Counted from the stretch's first letter, positions 1 to 8,796 are shown. The stretch: 37,725 nt of DNA from DASVTR01 sp033855775 (GCA_033855775.1 JAWVFT010000093.1:1-37725); one strand, 5' to 3'. The notes: generated from the sequence alone by a model not told the origin. A program made the numbers and translations.

Positions 1-2132
1 AGGTTTACGCCTACGGCGTCCGCAACGGCTTCGGCATGGCCTTCGACCCGCTCGGCGGCTATCTATGGACGCAGGAGAACGGCGACGACAGCTTCGACGA
101 ACTCAATCGCGTCGAGGCCGGATTCAACGGCGGCTGGATTCAAGTGATGGGGCCGTCGAGCCGCATCAGTGAATACAAGGCCATCGAGACGGGCAGGCCC
201 GGCGGCTTGCAGCAGAATCGCTGGTCGCCCACGCTCATCGCGGACACGCCGCAGCAGGCTCTCTCGCGCCTCTTCCAACTTCCCAACTCGCATTACACCG
301 AGCCGGAGTTTAGCTGGAAGTATGCCGTCGCCCCTTCGCCCATAGGCTTCGTGCGCGGGCAGGCTCTAGGCACGAAGTACGAGGGCAACATGTTCGTCGG
401 CGCGTCGCGCACCACGCTCGAAGGCGGCTATCTCTTCCGCTTCACTTTGACGGACGACCGCCGCCACGTCGCGCCCGTTGACTTTCGCCTCGACGACCGC
501 GTTGCCGACAACGCGGACAAGTTTGACTTAACGGAAAGCGACACGCTCCTTATCGGCAAGAACTTCGGCGTCACGACAGACATCCAGACAGGCCCGAACG
601 GCAATCTCTACGTCGTCTCGCTCTCCAACGGCGCCATCTACGAAATCTACGCCACGCCGCCCAGAATCTTCGTCGCCAACCTGACGGGCGCGCAGGAAGT
701 CCCGCCCAACAATTCGAGCGCGGCCGGCACGGCCATCCTCCTGCTTCGCCCCGACGAGCAGAAGGCGCGCGTCTCGCTCTCCTTCAACAATCTTTCCAGC
801 GCTCAGACGGCGGCGCACATACACGGGCCAGCCGCTCCCGGCGCGACCGCCGGCGTCATCTTCGACTTGCCCTCCGGCCAGTTCAACGACTTCAATATTG
901 ACCTGAGCCCGATTCAAGCGCAGGACTTGAGAAACGGCCTCTACTACATCAACGTCCACAGCGCCAACTTGCCCAACGGCGAGATACGCGGCCAGTTTAA
1001 CTCTTCCACGACCGCGACGACTCTACAGTTGGGCGCGTCCGCTTACTCCGTCAACGAAGGCGACGGCAGCCTGCTCGTCACCGTCAATCGCTACGGCAAC
1101 ACGAGCGCGCAGCAAACCGTTGACTACACCACGACCGACGGCACGGCCTCGCGCCGCTCCGATTACGAACTGGCCTCCGGCTCGCTCACCTTCGCCCCCG
1201 GCGAAACGAGCAAGGCGTTCCGGCTGCTCATCACAGACGACGTGTACGTCGAAGGCGCCGAGACGCTCAACGTCACGCTCAGCAATCCCAAGGGCGGCGC
1301 GTTCGCGGGCAGCCCCGCCAACGCCGTCATCACTATTCAGGACAACGACACGACGGCCCCTTCGAACAATCCGATTGACGACACGCGCTTCTTCGTCCGT
1401 CAACACTATCTCGACTTCCTCAACCGCGAGCCGGACAAGGCCGGGCTTGATTACTGGACGAGCCAGATAACGGATTGCGGCTCGAACGCTTCATGCGTCA
1501 ACATCAAGCGCACGGATGTCTCCGCGGCCTTCTTCGTCGAGCAGGAATTTCAACAGACGGGCTTCTTCCTCTATCGCTTCACCAAGGCCGCGCTCGGCTT
1601 GCGTCCGGCCTACACGCAGTTTGCCCTTGACCGTGGCAAACTCGTCGTCGGCCCCGGCCTCGAAGCCAGCAAGGAAGCCTTCGCCGAACAGTTCGTCCAG
1701 CGTCCCGAAGTCGTCGCCAGGTATGGCGCGTCGTCCACCTGCGCTATGTTCACAGACGCGCTCATCCAGAGCGTACAGCAAGGCTCAGGCGTTGACATGA
1801 CGCCGCGCCGCGCGGACTTAATCGGCGAGTGCAACATCTACGCGGGCGACACGGCGATGCAGCGCGCCAGAACGATACGCAAGCTGATTGAGTATCAGGA
1901 GTTCATCAACGCGGAATACAATCCGGCCTTCGTCCTGACGCAGTACTTCGGCTATCTACGCCGCGACCCCGACGAAGGCGGCTATCAATTCTGGCTCGAT
2001 GTCCTGAACAATCGCGTCCCCGGCAATTACCGCAGCATGGTCTGCGCCTTCATCACCTCCACCGAATATCAGCAGCGCTTCAGCCCCATCATTCCGCACA
2101 ACAACGCGGAGTGCAGCACGATTCAACCCTGA
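1..2132 (+). CDS. Partial secreted multidomain protein: sugar-dehydrogenase-like barrel end, CHRD, Calx-beta, two DUF4214
   Basis: The reading frame is open from base 3, before the first in-frame ATG at 36, so the gene starts upstream of the window. Bases 3-650 resemble the C-terminal blades of a PQQ-type glucose/sorbosone dehydrogenase barrel (YGVRNGFGMAFDP, TQENGDDSFDELN). Bases about 663-995 form a CHRD domain (NLTGAQEVPP, HIHGPA, GEIRGQF). Bases about 1023-1355 form a Calx-beta domain (SVNEGDGSLLVTV, ending IQDND). Bases about 1377-2120 hold two DUF4214 copies (HYLDFLNREPDKAGLDYW and YFGYLRRDPDEGGYQFW). Such proteins are exported, but the signal peptide lies outside the window. Catalytic activity of the barrel cannot be judged from this fragment. 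The domain calls are firm; the function is not. Confidence 0.85.
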   Translation, partial: VYAYGVRNGFGMAFDPLGGYLWTQENGDDSFDELNRVEAGFNGGWIQVMGPSSRISEYKAIETGRPGGLQQNRWSPTLIADTPQQALSRLFQLPNSHYTEPEFSWKYAVAPSPIGFVRGQALGTKYEGNMFVGASRTTLEGGYLFRFTLTDDRRHVAPVDFRLDDRVADNADKFDLTESDTLLIGKNFGVTTDIQTGPNGNLYVVSLSNGAIYEIYATPPRIFVANLTGAQEVPPNNSSAAGTAILLLRPDEQKARVSLSFNNLSSAQTAAHIHGPAAPGATAGVIFDLPSGQFNDFNIDLSPIQAQDLRNGLYYINVHSANLPNGEIRGQFNSSTTATTLQLGASAYSVNEGDGSLLVTVNRYGNTSAQQTVDYTTTDGTASRRSDYELASGSLTFAPGETSKAFRLLITDDVYVEGAETLNVTLSNPKGGAFAGSPANAVITIQDNDTTAPSNNPIDDTRFFVRQHYLDFLNREPDKAGLDYWTSQITDCGSNASCVNIKRTDVSAAFFVEQEFQQTGFFLYRFTKAALGLRPAYTQFALDRGKLVVGPGLEASKEAFAEQFVQRPEVVARYGASSTCAMFTDALIQSVQQGSGVDMTPRRADLIGECNIYAGDTAMQRARTIRKLIEYQEFINAEYNPAFVLTQYFGYLRRDPDEGGYQFWLDVLNNRVPGNYRSMVCAFITSTEYQQRFSPIIPHNNAECSTIQP

Positions 2133-2168
2133 AGCCTTCGCTCGCGCGACAAGGGCCAGCGCATACCA

Positions 2169-2211
2169 TAAGAGCCAGCACTTGAGCATTCGTCTCAAGT
2201 GCTGGCTCTTA
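2169..2211. terminator. Bidirectional hairpin terminator
   Basis: A perfect 17-bp inverted repeat (2170-2186 with 2194-2210), extended by one more T-A pair, encloses a 7-base loop. It lies between two convergent genes ending at 2132 and 2260. The long stem suits termination from both sides, although the flanking T runs are short. Confidence 0.8.
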
Positions 2212-2259
2212 GCATAACTTTAAGAATAACTTTTTAACTTTAACTGCAAGCGCGTCGTC

Positions 2260-3942
2260 TTACTGCGTGGACGCGGGGACGACTTCTTTCAGGATTGTCT
2301 CGTCGGGGTCGAAGCGAACATCCGTGGGGCGTTCCGAGAGCGGCACGCGCTTGACGGTCGCTTTAGTCGTCGGCTTAATCGTCGTCCGCGTCTTGCCTGT
2401 GGGCATCACGATTTCGACGGGCAGCGGATTGTTGAAGGCTGCTTCCGTTTGCGTCTGGCGCAGGTTGATTGTCAGGACGCCGCCTTTCTTGCCGCTCGCG
2501 CGCCACGTCCATGTGGGCGCGTAGACGGGATGCCCCGTGCCGTAAACCCAACGCGCGAAGAAATCGCGCAGGTTCGTCCTTCCGGCTCGCTCAAGGGCCG
2601 CGCGCAGGTCTTCAGTCGTCGCCGTTGAATTTTTGTGCGCTTCGTAATAAGCGCGTATGCCGCGAAAGAAAGCTTCGTCGCCGAGTTGGCTGCGCAGCAT
2701 GTGCAGGACCCATCCGCCCTTCTGATAGTTGTTGGCGTTGAGCAGCTTGTTCAAATCTTCCGTGTCCGGGTCGAAGATGGGAGCGCGCCGCTCTTTCTCA
2801 TAATTGAAGTAAGCCGTGGCATCACGCTTCATGTAATCGCGGAAGGCTTCCAGTCCCTCGTAGCGTTCGACGAAGAGCCCTGCAAAGTATGTGGCGAAGC
2901 CTTCGCTCAACCAGAGGTCTGCCCACGTCGCTTCGGTGACGGAATCGCCGAACCACTGGTGCGCTATCTCGTGCGCGATTGTCTCTTCGATGCCGCGCCG
3001 TATGTTGTAACGACGGCTCAAGGGCTGCGCGTCGTCGCGCGCGTCAAAGAGCGCGCTGCCGAAGACGATGGCGCTGGAATTTTCCATGCCGCCGTAGCGC
3101 GTCGCCCCGACAATCAAAGCCAGCTTCTCATAAGGGTAAGGCGCAACGGTCTGGCTGAACAGTTCGAGCGACGGGGCGCCGGGCGCAAAGCCTCGCTCGG
3201 CAAACTGCCGGTCGGCCTGCGGCACATAGTAGAAGAGCGGCGTGAGCTTTGGCTGCTGCGGCAACTCAAAGAGCGCGTACTCGCCGACGGCGACAATCAT
3301 GCAGTAAGGCGGAATCGGCGCTCCTTCATTGTAAATCCATGTGCGCGTGTTGTCCGCGTTATCATGCTTAGAGGTCAACTGCCCGTTGGCGACAACGAGG
3401 TCGCGCGCTGGCGCTGTGACTGTGAAGCGCACGGTCGCCTTCGCCGACGGATGGTCGAGGCAGGGTATCCAGTGATGCACGCGGTCGGGCCAGTTGTCGC
3501 CGGTGGCGGACGCCTTGCCGCTCTTGTCGGGCGCGAGGATTAACCCGTCCTTCGGTCGCCCCTTATACTTCACGCTCAAGGTCAAACGCTCTCCCTGTCG
3601 CGCCGTCGCGTTCAAAGTCACGTTGAGCTTGCCCTGCGCCTGCTCGAAGCGCGCGGGCTCAGAGCCGACCATGACGCTTTCGACGCTCATCTCGCCGAAG
3701 TCCAGGTCAATCATGTTGACGGAATTTTTCAGGATGAGGACGGAGATGTCTGCGCGCGCGCTCTTGATGTCCGTTAGTTGGTCGTTGAAGACGAGCGCGA
3801 CATCGTAGTTGGTGGGACGCCAAGCCTCCACGCGGCGCTCTCGTCGTTCGGCCTGACACGTCAGGGCCACAGCGAGAAAGAGCAACAGGAACGCCGTCGT
3901 GTTTCTCAACAAGCGCGCCCCACGTTTTAATTTGAGCCTCAT
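2260..3942 (-). CDS. M1 family zinc aminopeptidase, secreted
   Basis: 560 residues. Residues 1-31 form a signal peptide (hydrophobic AFLLLFLAVALTC, then QAE). The substrate-binding exopeptidase motif GGMEN is at 284-288. The zinc site is HEIAHQWFGD, with H324, H328 and E347, in the HEXXH-18-E spacing of gluzincin family M1. An N-terminal beta domain (about 35-230) precedes the catalytic domain. At 560 residues it lacks the long C-terminal domain of PepN-type enzymes. It probably trims peptides in the periplasm or outside the cell. The ATG at 3942 has GGAGA about 10 bases upstream. It ends facing the large hairpin at 2170-2210. A second M1-like enzyme is at 9628, but the two differ strongly. 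Confidence 0.93.
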   Translation of the reverse strand: MRLKLKRGARLLRNTTAFLLLFLAVALTCQAERRERRVEAWRPTNYDVALVFNDQLTDIKSARADISVLILKNSVNMIDLDFGEMSVESVMVGSEPARFEQAQGKLNVTLNATARQGERLTLSVKYKGRPKDGLILAPDKSGKASATGDNWPDRVHHWIPCLDHPSAKATVRFTVTAPARDLVVANGQLTSKHDNADNTRTWIYNEGAPIPPYCMIVAVGEYALFELPQQPKLTPLFYYVPQADRQFAERGFAPGAPSLELFSQTVAPYPYEKLALIVGATRYGGMENSSAIVFGSALFDARDDAQPLSRRYNIRRGIEETIAHEIAHQWFGDSVTEATWADLWLSEGFATYFAGLFVERYEGLEAFRDYMKRDATAYFNYEKERRAPIFDPDTEDLNKLLNANNYQKGGWVLHMLRSQLGDEAFFRGIRAYYEAHKNSTATTEDLRAALERAGRTNLRDFFARWVYGTGHPVYAPTWTWRASGKKGGVLTINLRQTQTEAAFNNPLPVEIVMPTGKTRTTIKPTTKATVKRVPLSERPTDVRFDPDETILKEVVPASTQ

Positions 3943-3980
3943 CGAAGATTGTCTCCGGCAGCAAAAGTTTTTTTGAGCGG

Positions 3981-4340
3981 TCAGCGAATCCCCAACATCA
4001 AGATGGCCGAGCGGTCTGAGACTTCACGCTCGCTCGACGCTTGCCACGCGCGATAGCCCTTGAGTTCATCTTCCGTCACAGGGCGATTGGCGAGCAGCGC
4101 GGCGGGAGTTCTTTCAAACGCGCGCTCGGTCAAAGCCATGTGCGCGACGCGCGGGTGAAGCGCGGCGGGTTCGGCAATCGCGGCTTCCGCCGTCTCCACG
4201 TCCGGGAACAACTCTTCATAAGCGAGCAGGTGCCAGCTTGTGCCGTGCTCGCTCTCTTCCGCGCCGAGCACGCGCAGCAACCCGTAGCCGCTTTCGAGTT
4301 GAAAGACCAGATAATCGCCCGCGACAAAGTTTTGTCCCAC
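3981..4340 (-). CDS. Small protein of unknown function
   Basis: I chose a GTG start at 4340 because GAGGGG lies 6 bases before it. The open frame runs back to an ATG at 4517, but that would overlap the start of the divergent J-domain gene at 4495 and add an unconvincing N-terminus. From 4340 the protein has 119 residues. It begins with a beta-rich stretch (FVAGDYLVFQLESGYGLL) that faintly recalls Imm26-type proteins, then an acidic helical segment (YEELFPDVETAEAAI) and a C-terminal part (PVTEDELKGYRAW). No catalytic motif is visible. It lies 38 bases upstream of the M1 peptidase on the same strand and could be co-transcribed. The coding call is moderate, the start weak, and the function unknown. 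Confidence 0.55.
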   Translation of the reverse strand: MGQNFVAGDYLVFQLESGYGLLRVLGAEESEHGTSWHLLAYEELFPDVETAEAAIAEPAALHPRVAHMALTERAFERTPAALLANRPVTEDELKGYRAWQASSEREVSDRSAILMLGIR

Positions 4341-4494
4341 AGCTTTCCCCTCAACGCTCGCTCTGAAAAATTTATCGCTCGTTTCGTTGCAGCTTAACAC
4401 AGCCACCTTTGAAATTCCCGAACCGGATGCGGCCCCCGGCGCGGGTAGAGATTGCAATTCTAAAAACGCATATCTACAATCGCAGCCACAAGCG

Positions 4495-5076
4495 ATGAGC
4501 CGGTTTGATTCGAGCAAAGATTACTATTCGATTCTAGGGGCGAAGCGCGACGCGACGCGCTCCGAGATTGAACGCCTGTACAAGCGGCGGGCCGTCGAGC
4601 AGCATCCGGACCGCGGCGGCGACGAAGAAGAGATGAAGACTCTCAACGAAGCGTACGGCGTGCTGCGAGATGAAGCGGCGCGCACGGCTTACGACGCCAG
4701 ACTCGGAATTTACGACGCGGAGCTTGAGCAGCAATCAACATTTGATGAATACTTCGAGCCTTACTCTTCGCCTTCGGCGCAGGCCGACGCCATCTCCGGG
4801 CGCGGCGTTGAAGCGATGCTCTGTCTCTTCGCGGGCGTCATCCTGCTCGCGCTCGTGCGCGCCCATTGGATACACTTTCTTTGGCCGCTCGGCATACTGG
4901 CGGTGTTCGTCATCGCGGGCGGCATCCTGCTGGCGCGCTCCGTGATGCTGGCCGTGCGCGAGACTTTCGCCGCGTCGCATCCCGCGCGCCGCTACACGAA
5001 GACGCAGGAAGCTCTCTTCTGGTCTGTCGTCTGCGGCGGCGGCTACGGGCTCTACGTCCTGCTCAGCAATCTTTAG
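4495..5076 (+). CDS. J-domain (DnaJ-like) membrane protein
   Basis: 193 residues from the ATG at 4495. The open frame begins earlier, at 4387, but the J domain fits this start. Residues 9-66 form a J domain: DYYSILGAKRDATRSEIE, the HPD tripeptide in EQHPDRGG, and the NEAYGVLRD helix. Two or three membrane spans follow, at about 104-120 (LCLFAGVILLALV), 126-145 and a final hydrophobic hairpin near the C-terminus. J domains stimulate the ATPase of DnaK. A membrane-anchored form would recruit DnaK to the membrane. There is no Gly/Phe region and no zinc finger, so it is not a canonical DnaJ. It heads a same-strand run with the VOC and Sm-like genes. Confidence 0.88.
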   Translation: MSRFDSSKDYYSILGAKRDATRSEIERLYKRRAVEQHPDRGGDEEEMKTLNEAYGVLRDEAARTAYDARLGIYDAELEQQSTFDEYFEPYSSPSAQADAISGRGVEAMLCLFAGVILLALVRAHWIHFLWPLGILAVFVIAGGILLARSVMLAVRETFAASHPARRYTKTQEALFWSVVCGGGYGLYVLLSNL

Positions 5077-5101
5077 CGAAGCTCAACACGGAACGCGCGC
5101 G

Positions 5102-5485
5102 ATGCACCTAACCGGACTCGAACTGCTCTTGCTGGAAGTCAACAGCCTTGAAGAGTCAACTGCCTTCTATCACGAGCAACTCGGCCTCGACATCGAGAGC
5201 CATCAGCCAGAAGCCGAGCCGCCGATGGCGACCTTGCGCGCCGGTAGTTTGAGAATCACGCTCGTGCAGCAATTGGAGACGATGCTCAGGCGCGGGCGCG
5301 GCGTCCATTTCTTTCTTACTACGACGGACGTTGACGCCTACTACGCAGACTTGAGACAGCGCGGGCTATTTCTTGCGCCGCCGACGGACGAGGGTTGGGG
5401 CGGTCGCTTCATCACACTTGAAGACCCGGACAAGTACAGGCTGTTCTTCGTCACATGGACAAGGGAAGGGCTGCGGGATGAATGA
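5102..5485 (+). CDS. VOC superfamily (glyoxalase/bleomycin-resistance fold) protein
   Basis: 127 residues, one full VOC module made of two beta-alpha-beta-beta-beta halves. The first half reads LLLEVNSLEESTAFYHEQLGLDIE; the second contains VHFFLTTTDVDAYYADLRQRG and ends with ITLEDPDKYRLFFV. Metal-site candidates in this fold are a His/Glu on strand 1 and a Glu on the last strand (ITLEDPD); a strand-1 His is not obvious. Substrate cannot be inferred. The start at 5102 has GGA a few bases upstream and lies 25 bases after the J-domain gene, so the two are probably co-transcribed. Confidence 0.88.
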   Translation: MHLTGLELLLLEVNSLEESTAFYHEQLGLDIESHQPEAEPPMATLRAGSLRITLVQQLETMLRRGRGVHFFLTTTDVDAYYADLRQRGLFLAPPTDEGWGGRFITLEDPDKYRLFFVTWTREGLRDE

Positions 5486-5486
5486 C

Positions 5487-5556
5487 GATGAAGGATGAAA
5501 GATGCGCTGCTCAAGGCATCGAGCCGCCGCGCTTTCATCCTTGCTTCTTCATCGCT
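5487..5556. repeat. GATGAAGGATGAAAG-type inverted repeat
   Basis: An 11-bp perfect inverted repeat (5491-5501 with 5532-5542) with a small inner stem follows the VOC gene directly. The same purine-rich wording returns at 32640-32790, so this looks like one copy of a dispersed intergenic repeat. It may also end transcription, though it lacks a T run. Confidence 0.55.
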
Positions 5557-5597
5557 GCCGCCCTCATCCCTCATCCCCAATCTTTATGGAGGCGCCG

Positions 5598-5816
5598 ATG
5601 GGATTGCAGCACATAGAGAATTTGTTGAGACGCTACAGAGGGCAAGTGGTGAACGTCAAGACGCGTTCGGGCGGCGTCTACGAAGGCAAGATTGCGGACA
5701 TCACCAACGATTACGTCGCGCTGGCGATGAAGCACGAAGGCGAGAACAGCGAGATTGTCTTCGTGCTCCTGCACAGCATCGAAGCGGTGATGCCGCGCAG
5801 CGCGCCGCAAGCTTAA
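5598..5816 (+). CDS. Small Sm-like fold protein
   Basis: 72 residues. A GGAGG at 5588-5592 sets the start at the ATG at 5598, rather than the upstream ATG at 5586 that overlaps this ribosome-binding site. The sequence LRRYRGQVVNVKTRSGGVYEGKIADITNDYVAL matches the Sm1-type pattern of a bent beta sheet (short helix, three strands, G in the third turn). It is followed by IVFVLLHSIEAVMP, which resembles an Sm2 strand pair. DUF2642 and Hfq-like families share this layout. Hfq's RNA-binding signature (NG, KH) is absent, so RNA binding is only possible. It stands alone after the VOC gene. Confidence 0.7.
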   Translation: MGLQHIENLLRRYRGQVVNVKTRSGGVYEGKIADITNDYVALAMKHEGENSEIVFVLLHSIEAVMPRSAPQA

Positions 5817-5937
5817 AACAACTCTGCGCTGAAGACTTCAGACGACCGCGCCGGAAACTTAAAAAATTGCGCCCGTTAAAATTAAGAGCGAGCGCACGGC
5901 TTTACCATCTGAACCACTCCCGCCTTTGTGAATCAAG

Positions 5938-6963
5938 ATGCGTTACGTTGCCAACCCGCCGAACCCATGGCTCTCGCACACGGTCGAATGGATCGGCGAG
6001 CCGCCGGAAGCCAAGGTCGAAGTCTTTGAAGAGACGGAGACGCGCGCCATCATCACGCACAACAACAGCCCAGACGTGGGCTTCGATTATTCCGTCAACT
6101 GCTATCGCGGCTGCGCGCACGCTTGCTCCTACTGCTTCAGCCGCCCGACGCACGAATACTTAGGCTACGGCGCAGGCACGGACTTCGAGCGCAAAATCGT
6201 CGTCAAGGTTCGCGCTCCCGAACTGCTGCGCGCAGAGTTGATGGCGCGCAAGTGGCGCGGGCAGGAGTTGGTCTTCTCGTTCACCTCCGACCCTTACGTC
6301 CCGCTCGAAGCGCATTACAAGTTGACGCGCCGCTGTCTGGAAGTCTGCGTTGAGTTTCGCAATCCGGTCGGCATCGTCACCAAATCCGCGCTCGTGCGCC
6401 GCGACATAGACGTGCTCAAACAATTGACGACGGAAGCGAGCGTCGGAGTCTTCTTCACGATTCCGTTCATGGACTACGAAACGGCGCGAGCGTTGGAGCC
6501 GTTCGCGCCTTCGCCCGACGCGCGTTTCAAGGCGATGAAGGAACTCTCGGACAATGGCATCAGCGTCGGCCTCGGCATCGCGCCCGTGATTCCGGGCCTG
6601 TCAACCGACATCCCGCGACTGCTCGAACGCGCGCACGAAGCCGGAGCGACGCAGGCTTTCATCTCTATGCTGCGGCTGCCCGGCTCTGTCGCGCCCTACT
6701 TCGAGCAACGCCTGCGCGAGAATCTGCCGACCAAAGCCGAGCGCGTGCTCAGTCGTATCCGCGAGGCGCGTGACGGCCAATTGAACTCAAGCGAGTTTGG
6801 CGAGCGGATGCGCGGGCACGGCGAATACTGGCGCGCGCTTGAGAATCTGTTTCGCTTGTATTGCCGCCGTCTGGGCTTCAACCGGCAGGCGCAGCGCAGC
6901 TATCAAAGAGAGACGCGCAACACCTTTCGCAGACCTACGGCGCAGGGCGCGCTTTTTGATTGA
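5938..6963 (+). CDS. SPL-family radical SAM protein (PA0069-type)
   Basis: 341 residues. The iron-sulfur motif CxxxCxxC is CAHACSYC, with C59, C63 and C66, preceded by SVNCYRGC as in the spore-photoproduct-lyase-like family. The surrounding NNSPDVGFDYSVN and YCFSRPTHEYLGY segments are typical of the PA0069 subgroup. A TIM-barrel-like core follows (LVFSFTSDPYVPLEAHY, VGIVTKSALVRRDIDVL, VSVGLGIAPVIPGL). The family's reaction is not established. The ATG at 5938 lacks a strong ribosome-binding site. The gene lies alone, followed by the promoter of the CBS gene. Confidence 0.9.
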   Translation: MRYVANPPNPWLSHTVEWIGEPPEAKVEVFEETETRAIITHNNSPDVGFDYSVNCYRGCAHACSYCFSRPTHEYLGYGAGTDFERKIVVKVRAPELLRAELMARKWRGQELVFSFTSDPYVPLEAHYKLTRRCLEVCVEFRNPVGIVTKSALVRRDIDVLKQLTTEASVGVFFTIPFMDYETARALEPFAPSPDARFKAMKELSDNGISVGLGIAPVIPGLSTDIPRLLERAHEAGATQAFISMLRLPGSVAPYFEQRLRENLPTKAERVLSRIREARDGQLNSSEFGERMRGHGEYWRALENLFRLYCRRLGFNRQAQRSYQRETRNTFRRPTAQGALFD

Positions 6964-6990
6964 TGACAGCGCGGCTAAAAACATTATAAT
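6963..6990 (+). promoter_or_regulatory. Sigma70-like promoter for the CBS-pair gene
   Basis: ATGACA (6963-6968), a 16-bp spacer and a perfect TATAAT (6985-6990) lie just after the radical SAM gene and 43 bases before the CBS gene start. A GGAGGA ribosome-binding site at 7018-7023 follows. Confidence 0.7.
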
Positions 6991-7032
6991 GATGTTCGGA
7001 CATGACAAATCACAGAGGGAGGAAGAGGCTTG

Positions 7033-7464
7033 ATGATGACGATTCGGGATGTGATTCGTGACCGCGTGCCGTATTCCGTGCGCGAGACGATGAATCTGCT
7101 GGAAGCCGCGGAGTACATGGCGAACAGAAAGATTGGCGGCGTCTGCGTGCTCGATGAAAACGAGCGGCTGCTCGGCATCCTGACCGAGCGCGATTTGCTC
7201 AACCGTGTGCTAGTGCCACAACGCTCGCCCGCCTCTATGCAGGTCAAAGATGCCATGAGCGCGTTGCTCGATTTGGCAGTGATTGAGACGAACGACACGC
7301 CGCACGAAGCCTTAGAGAGAATGGAGCGAACGGGGCGGCGTCATCTGCCCGTCGTCGAAGGCCAGAGCTGGGTCGGGATGCTTTCGATGCGCGATTTGCT
7401 GCGCGTTGAACTGAGCCAGCAGGGCGACGAACTCAAGCTGCTGCACGAGTACATCTCTCACTGA
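7033..7464 (+). CDS. Two-CBS-domain protein
   Basis: 143 residues holding a tandem CBS pair and little else. The first CBS is about 9-60 (MNLLEAAEYMANRKIGGVCVLDENERLLGILTERD), the second about 70-125 (TPHEALERMERTGRRHLPVVE, WVGMLSMRDLL). Such stand-alone pairs bind adenine nucleotides and act as energy sensors for partner proteins; the ligand and partner here are unknown. ATG codons at 7033 and 7036 follow GGAGGA by about 9 bases; I use the first. Its own promoter at 6963-6990 makes it an independent unit. Confidence 0.9.
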   Translation: MMTIRDVIRDRVPYSVRETMNLLEAAEYMANRKIGGVCVLDENERLLGILTERDLLNRVLVPQRSPASMQVKDAMSALLDLAVIETNDTPHEALERMERTGRRHLPVVEGQSWVGMLSMRDLLRVELSQQGDELKLLHEYISH

Positions 7465-7590
7465 CGAATGGACAGACGGATTGAAGGACGGGTGAAACGC
7501 GGACGGATAAAACTTCGGCGGGCCGTCCACTTTTCCGGCAGGCAACTGCGGCTGCTCAGAGTGGCCCCGCGCGATTCGGCGTAGAGTCTG

Positions 7591-8745
7591 ATGATGAAAT
7601 CACTGCTGTTGTTAATCTCTGCGTTGAGCCTGCTGGCGGTTCTTGCTTGCGGGCAAACTCCGCGCGGGCGCGGGGCGGGCGAAGTGTCGAGCGCGGAGAA
7701 AGGCGCGATTCAGTTTCGCGTTGAAACCGTCGTCAGCGGCTTGCAGGTTCCATGGTCAATCGTCTTCGCGCCCGACGGGCGGATGATTTTTACGGAGCGG
7801 CCCGGAAGAGTGCGCGTCTTTGAGAACGGTAAGTTGCGCGCCGAGCCGCTGGCGATTATTTCCGATGTCGAGCCGAGCGGCGAAAGCGGCTTGATGGGAC
7901 TGACGCTCCACCCGCAGTTCAACTCGAACCACTTGCTCTATCTGGCCTACGCTTACAAAGGCGAGCGCGGCCAGCTTGTGCGCGTCGTTCGTTTCCGCGA
8001 GACGGGCAATGCGCTCGCGGAGCGCAAGGCTCTAATCGAAAATATTCCGGCGGCGGCCAATCACGCCGGATGCCGCCTGCGCTTCGGGCCGGACAGTAAG
8101 CTCTACATCACGACGGGCGACGCAACGGAGCGCGCGCTGGCGCAGCGGCTCGACTCGCTCTCAGGAAAGACCTTGCGCTTGAACGACGACGGCACAGTCC
8201 CCGCTGATAATCCGTTTGTCGGGCGTGAGGGCGCGCGTCCTGAAATATGGACTTACGGACACCGCAACTCGCAAGGTCTGGACTGGCAGCCGGGAACGAA
8301 CCTGATGTTTCAGACCGAGCACGGGCCATCGGGCTTTGACGGCGCCGGCGGCGGCGATGAAGTCAACATCGTCGAGCGCGCCAAAAATTACGGCTGGCCG
8401 ATTATTAGCCACAGGGAAACGCAGGCCAATCTGGAATCGCCGCTCCTGGAATACACGCCCGCCTGCGCGCCCGCCAGCGGCATGTTTTACAAAGGCACGG
8501 CGTTCCCGAAATTTCGCGGCAACTTCTTCTTCGGCTGTTTGCGTGGGCAGGCTTTAATGCGCATCGTCTTAGACGGCAGGCGTGTTGTTAGTGAAGAGCG
8601 ACTGCTCGACGGGCAGTACGGGCGCATACGCGACGTGGCGGAGGGGCCGGACGGCTCGCTCTACTTCTCCACCTCAAACCGCGACGGGCGCGGCTCTCCC
8701 GCCACGGACGACGACCGCATCATGCGGCTCGCGCCAATCAAGTAA
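7591..8745 (+). CDS. PQQ-dependent aldose/sugar dehydrogenase-like lipoprotein
   Basis: 384 residues. It starts with a lipoprotein-type signal (LLISALSLLAVLAC then GQ), so it is probably lipid-anchored. The rest is a single glucose/sorbosone dehydrogenase beta-propeller: GLQVPWSIVFAPDGRMIFTERPGRVR, GLMGLTLHPQFNSNHLLYLAY, the conserved NHAGCRLRFGPDSKLYITTGD, YGHRNSQGLDW and EHGPSGFDGAGGGDEVN. The family oxidises aldoses with PQQ and passes electrons to a periplasmic acceptor. The His of the NHAG segment corresponds to the usual catalytic base. No PQQ synthesis genes are in the window. Two adjacent ATGs (7591, 7594) are possible starts. Confidence 0.9.
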   Translation: MMKSLLLLISALSLLAVLACGQTPRGRGAGEVSSAEKGAIQFRVETVVSGLQVPWSIVFAPDGRMIFTERPGRVRVFENGKLRAEPLAIISDVEPSGESGLMGLTLHPQFNSNHLLYLAYAYKGERGQLVRVVRFRETGNALAERKALIENIPAAANHAGCRLRFGPDSKLYITTGDATERALAQRLDSLSGKTLRLNDDGTVPADNPFVGREGARPEIWTYGHRNSQGLDWQPGTNLMFQTEHGPSGFDGAGGGDEVNIVERAKNYGWPIISHRETQANLESPLLEYTPACAPASGMFYKGTAFPKFRGNFFFGCLRGQALMRIVLDGRRVVSEERLLDGQYGRIRDVAEGPDGSLYFSTSNRDGRGSPATDDDRIMRLAPIK

Positions 8746-8796
8746 GCGAGTGAATATATCTGGATGCTGCCGCGCGATTTCGTCGCGTCGCCGGAC

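Noticed and set aside
2635..3543. 302-residue plus-strand frame antisense to the first M1 peptidase
   Set aside because: It is a shadow of a gene with clear zinc motifs and has no recognisable features.
4341..4517. N-terminal extension of the small protein at 3981
   Set aside because: It would overlap the J-domain gene start, and a GTG with a good ribosome-binding site explains the gene better.
5891..5924. tRNA-like sequence on the minus strand (GTTCAGATGGTAAAGC resembles a D arm after a GCGGGAG-type acceptor strand)
   Set aside because: No anticodon stem, T arm or 3' acceptor strand follows, so at most this is a decayed 5' fragment or chance.
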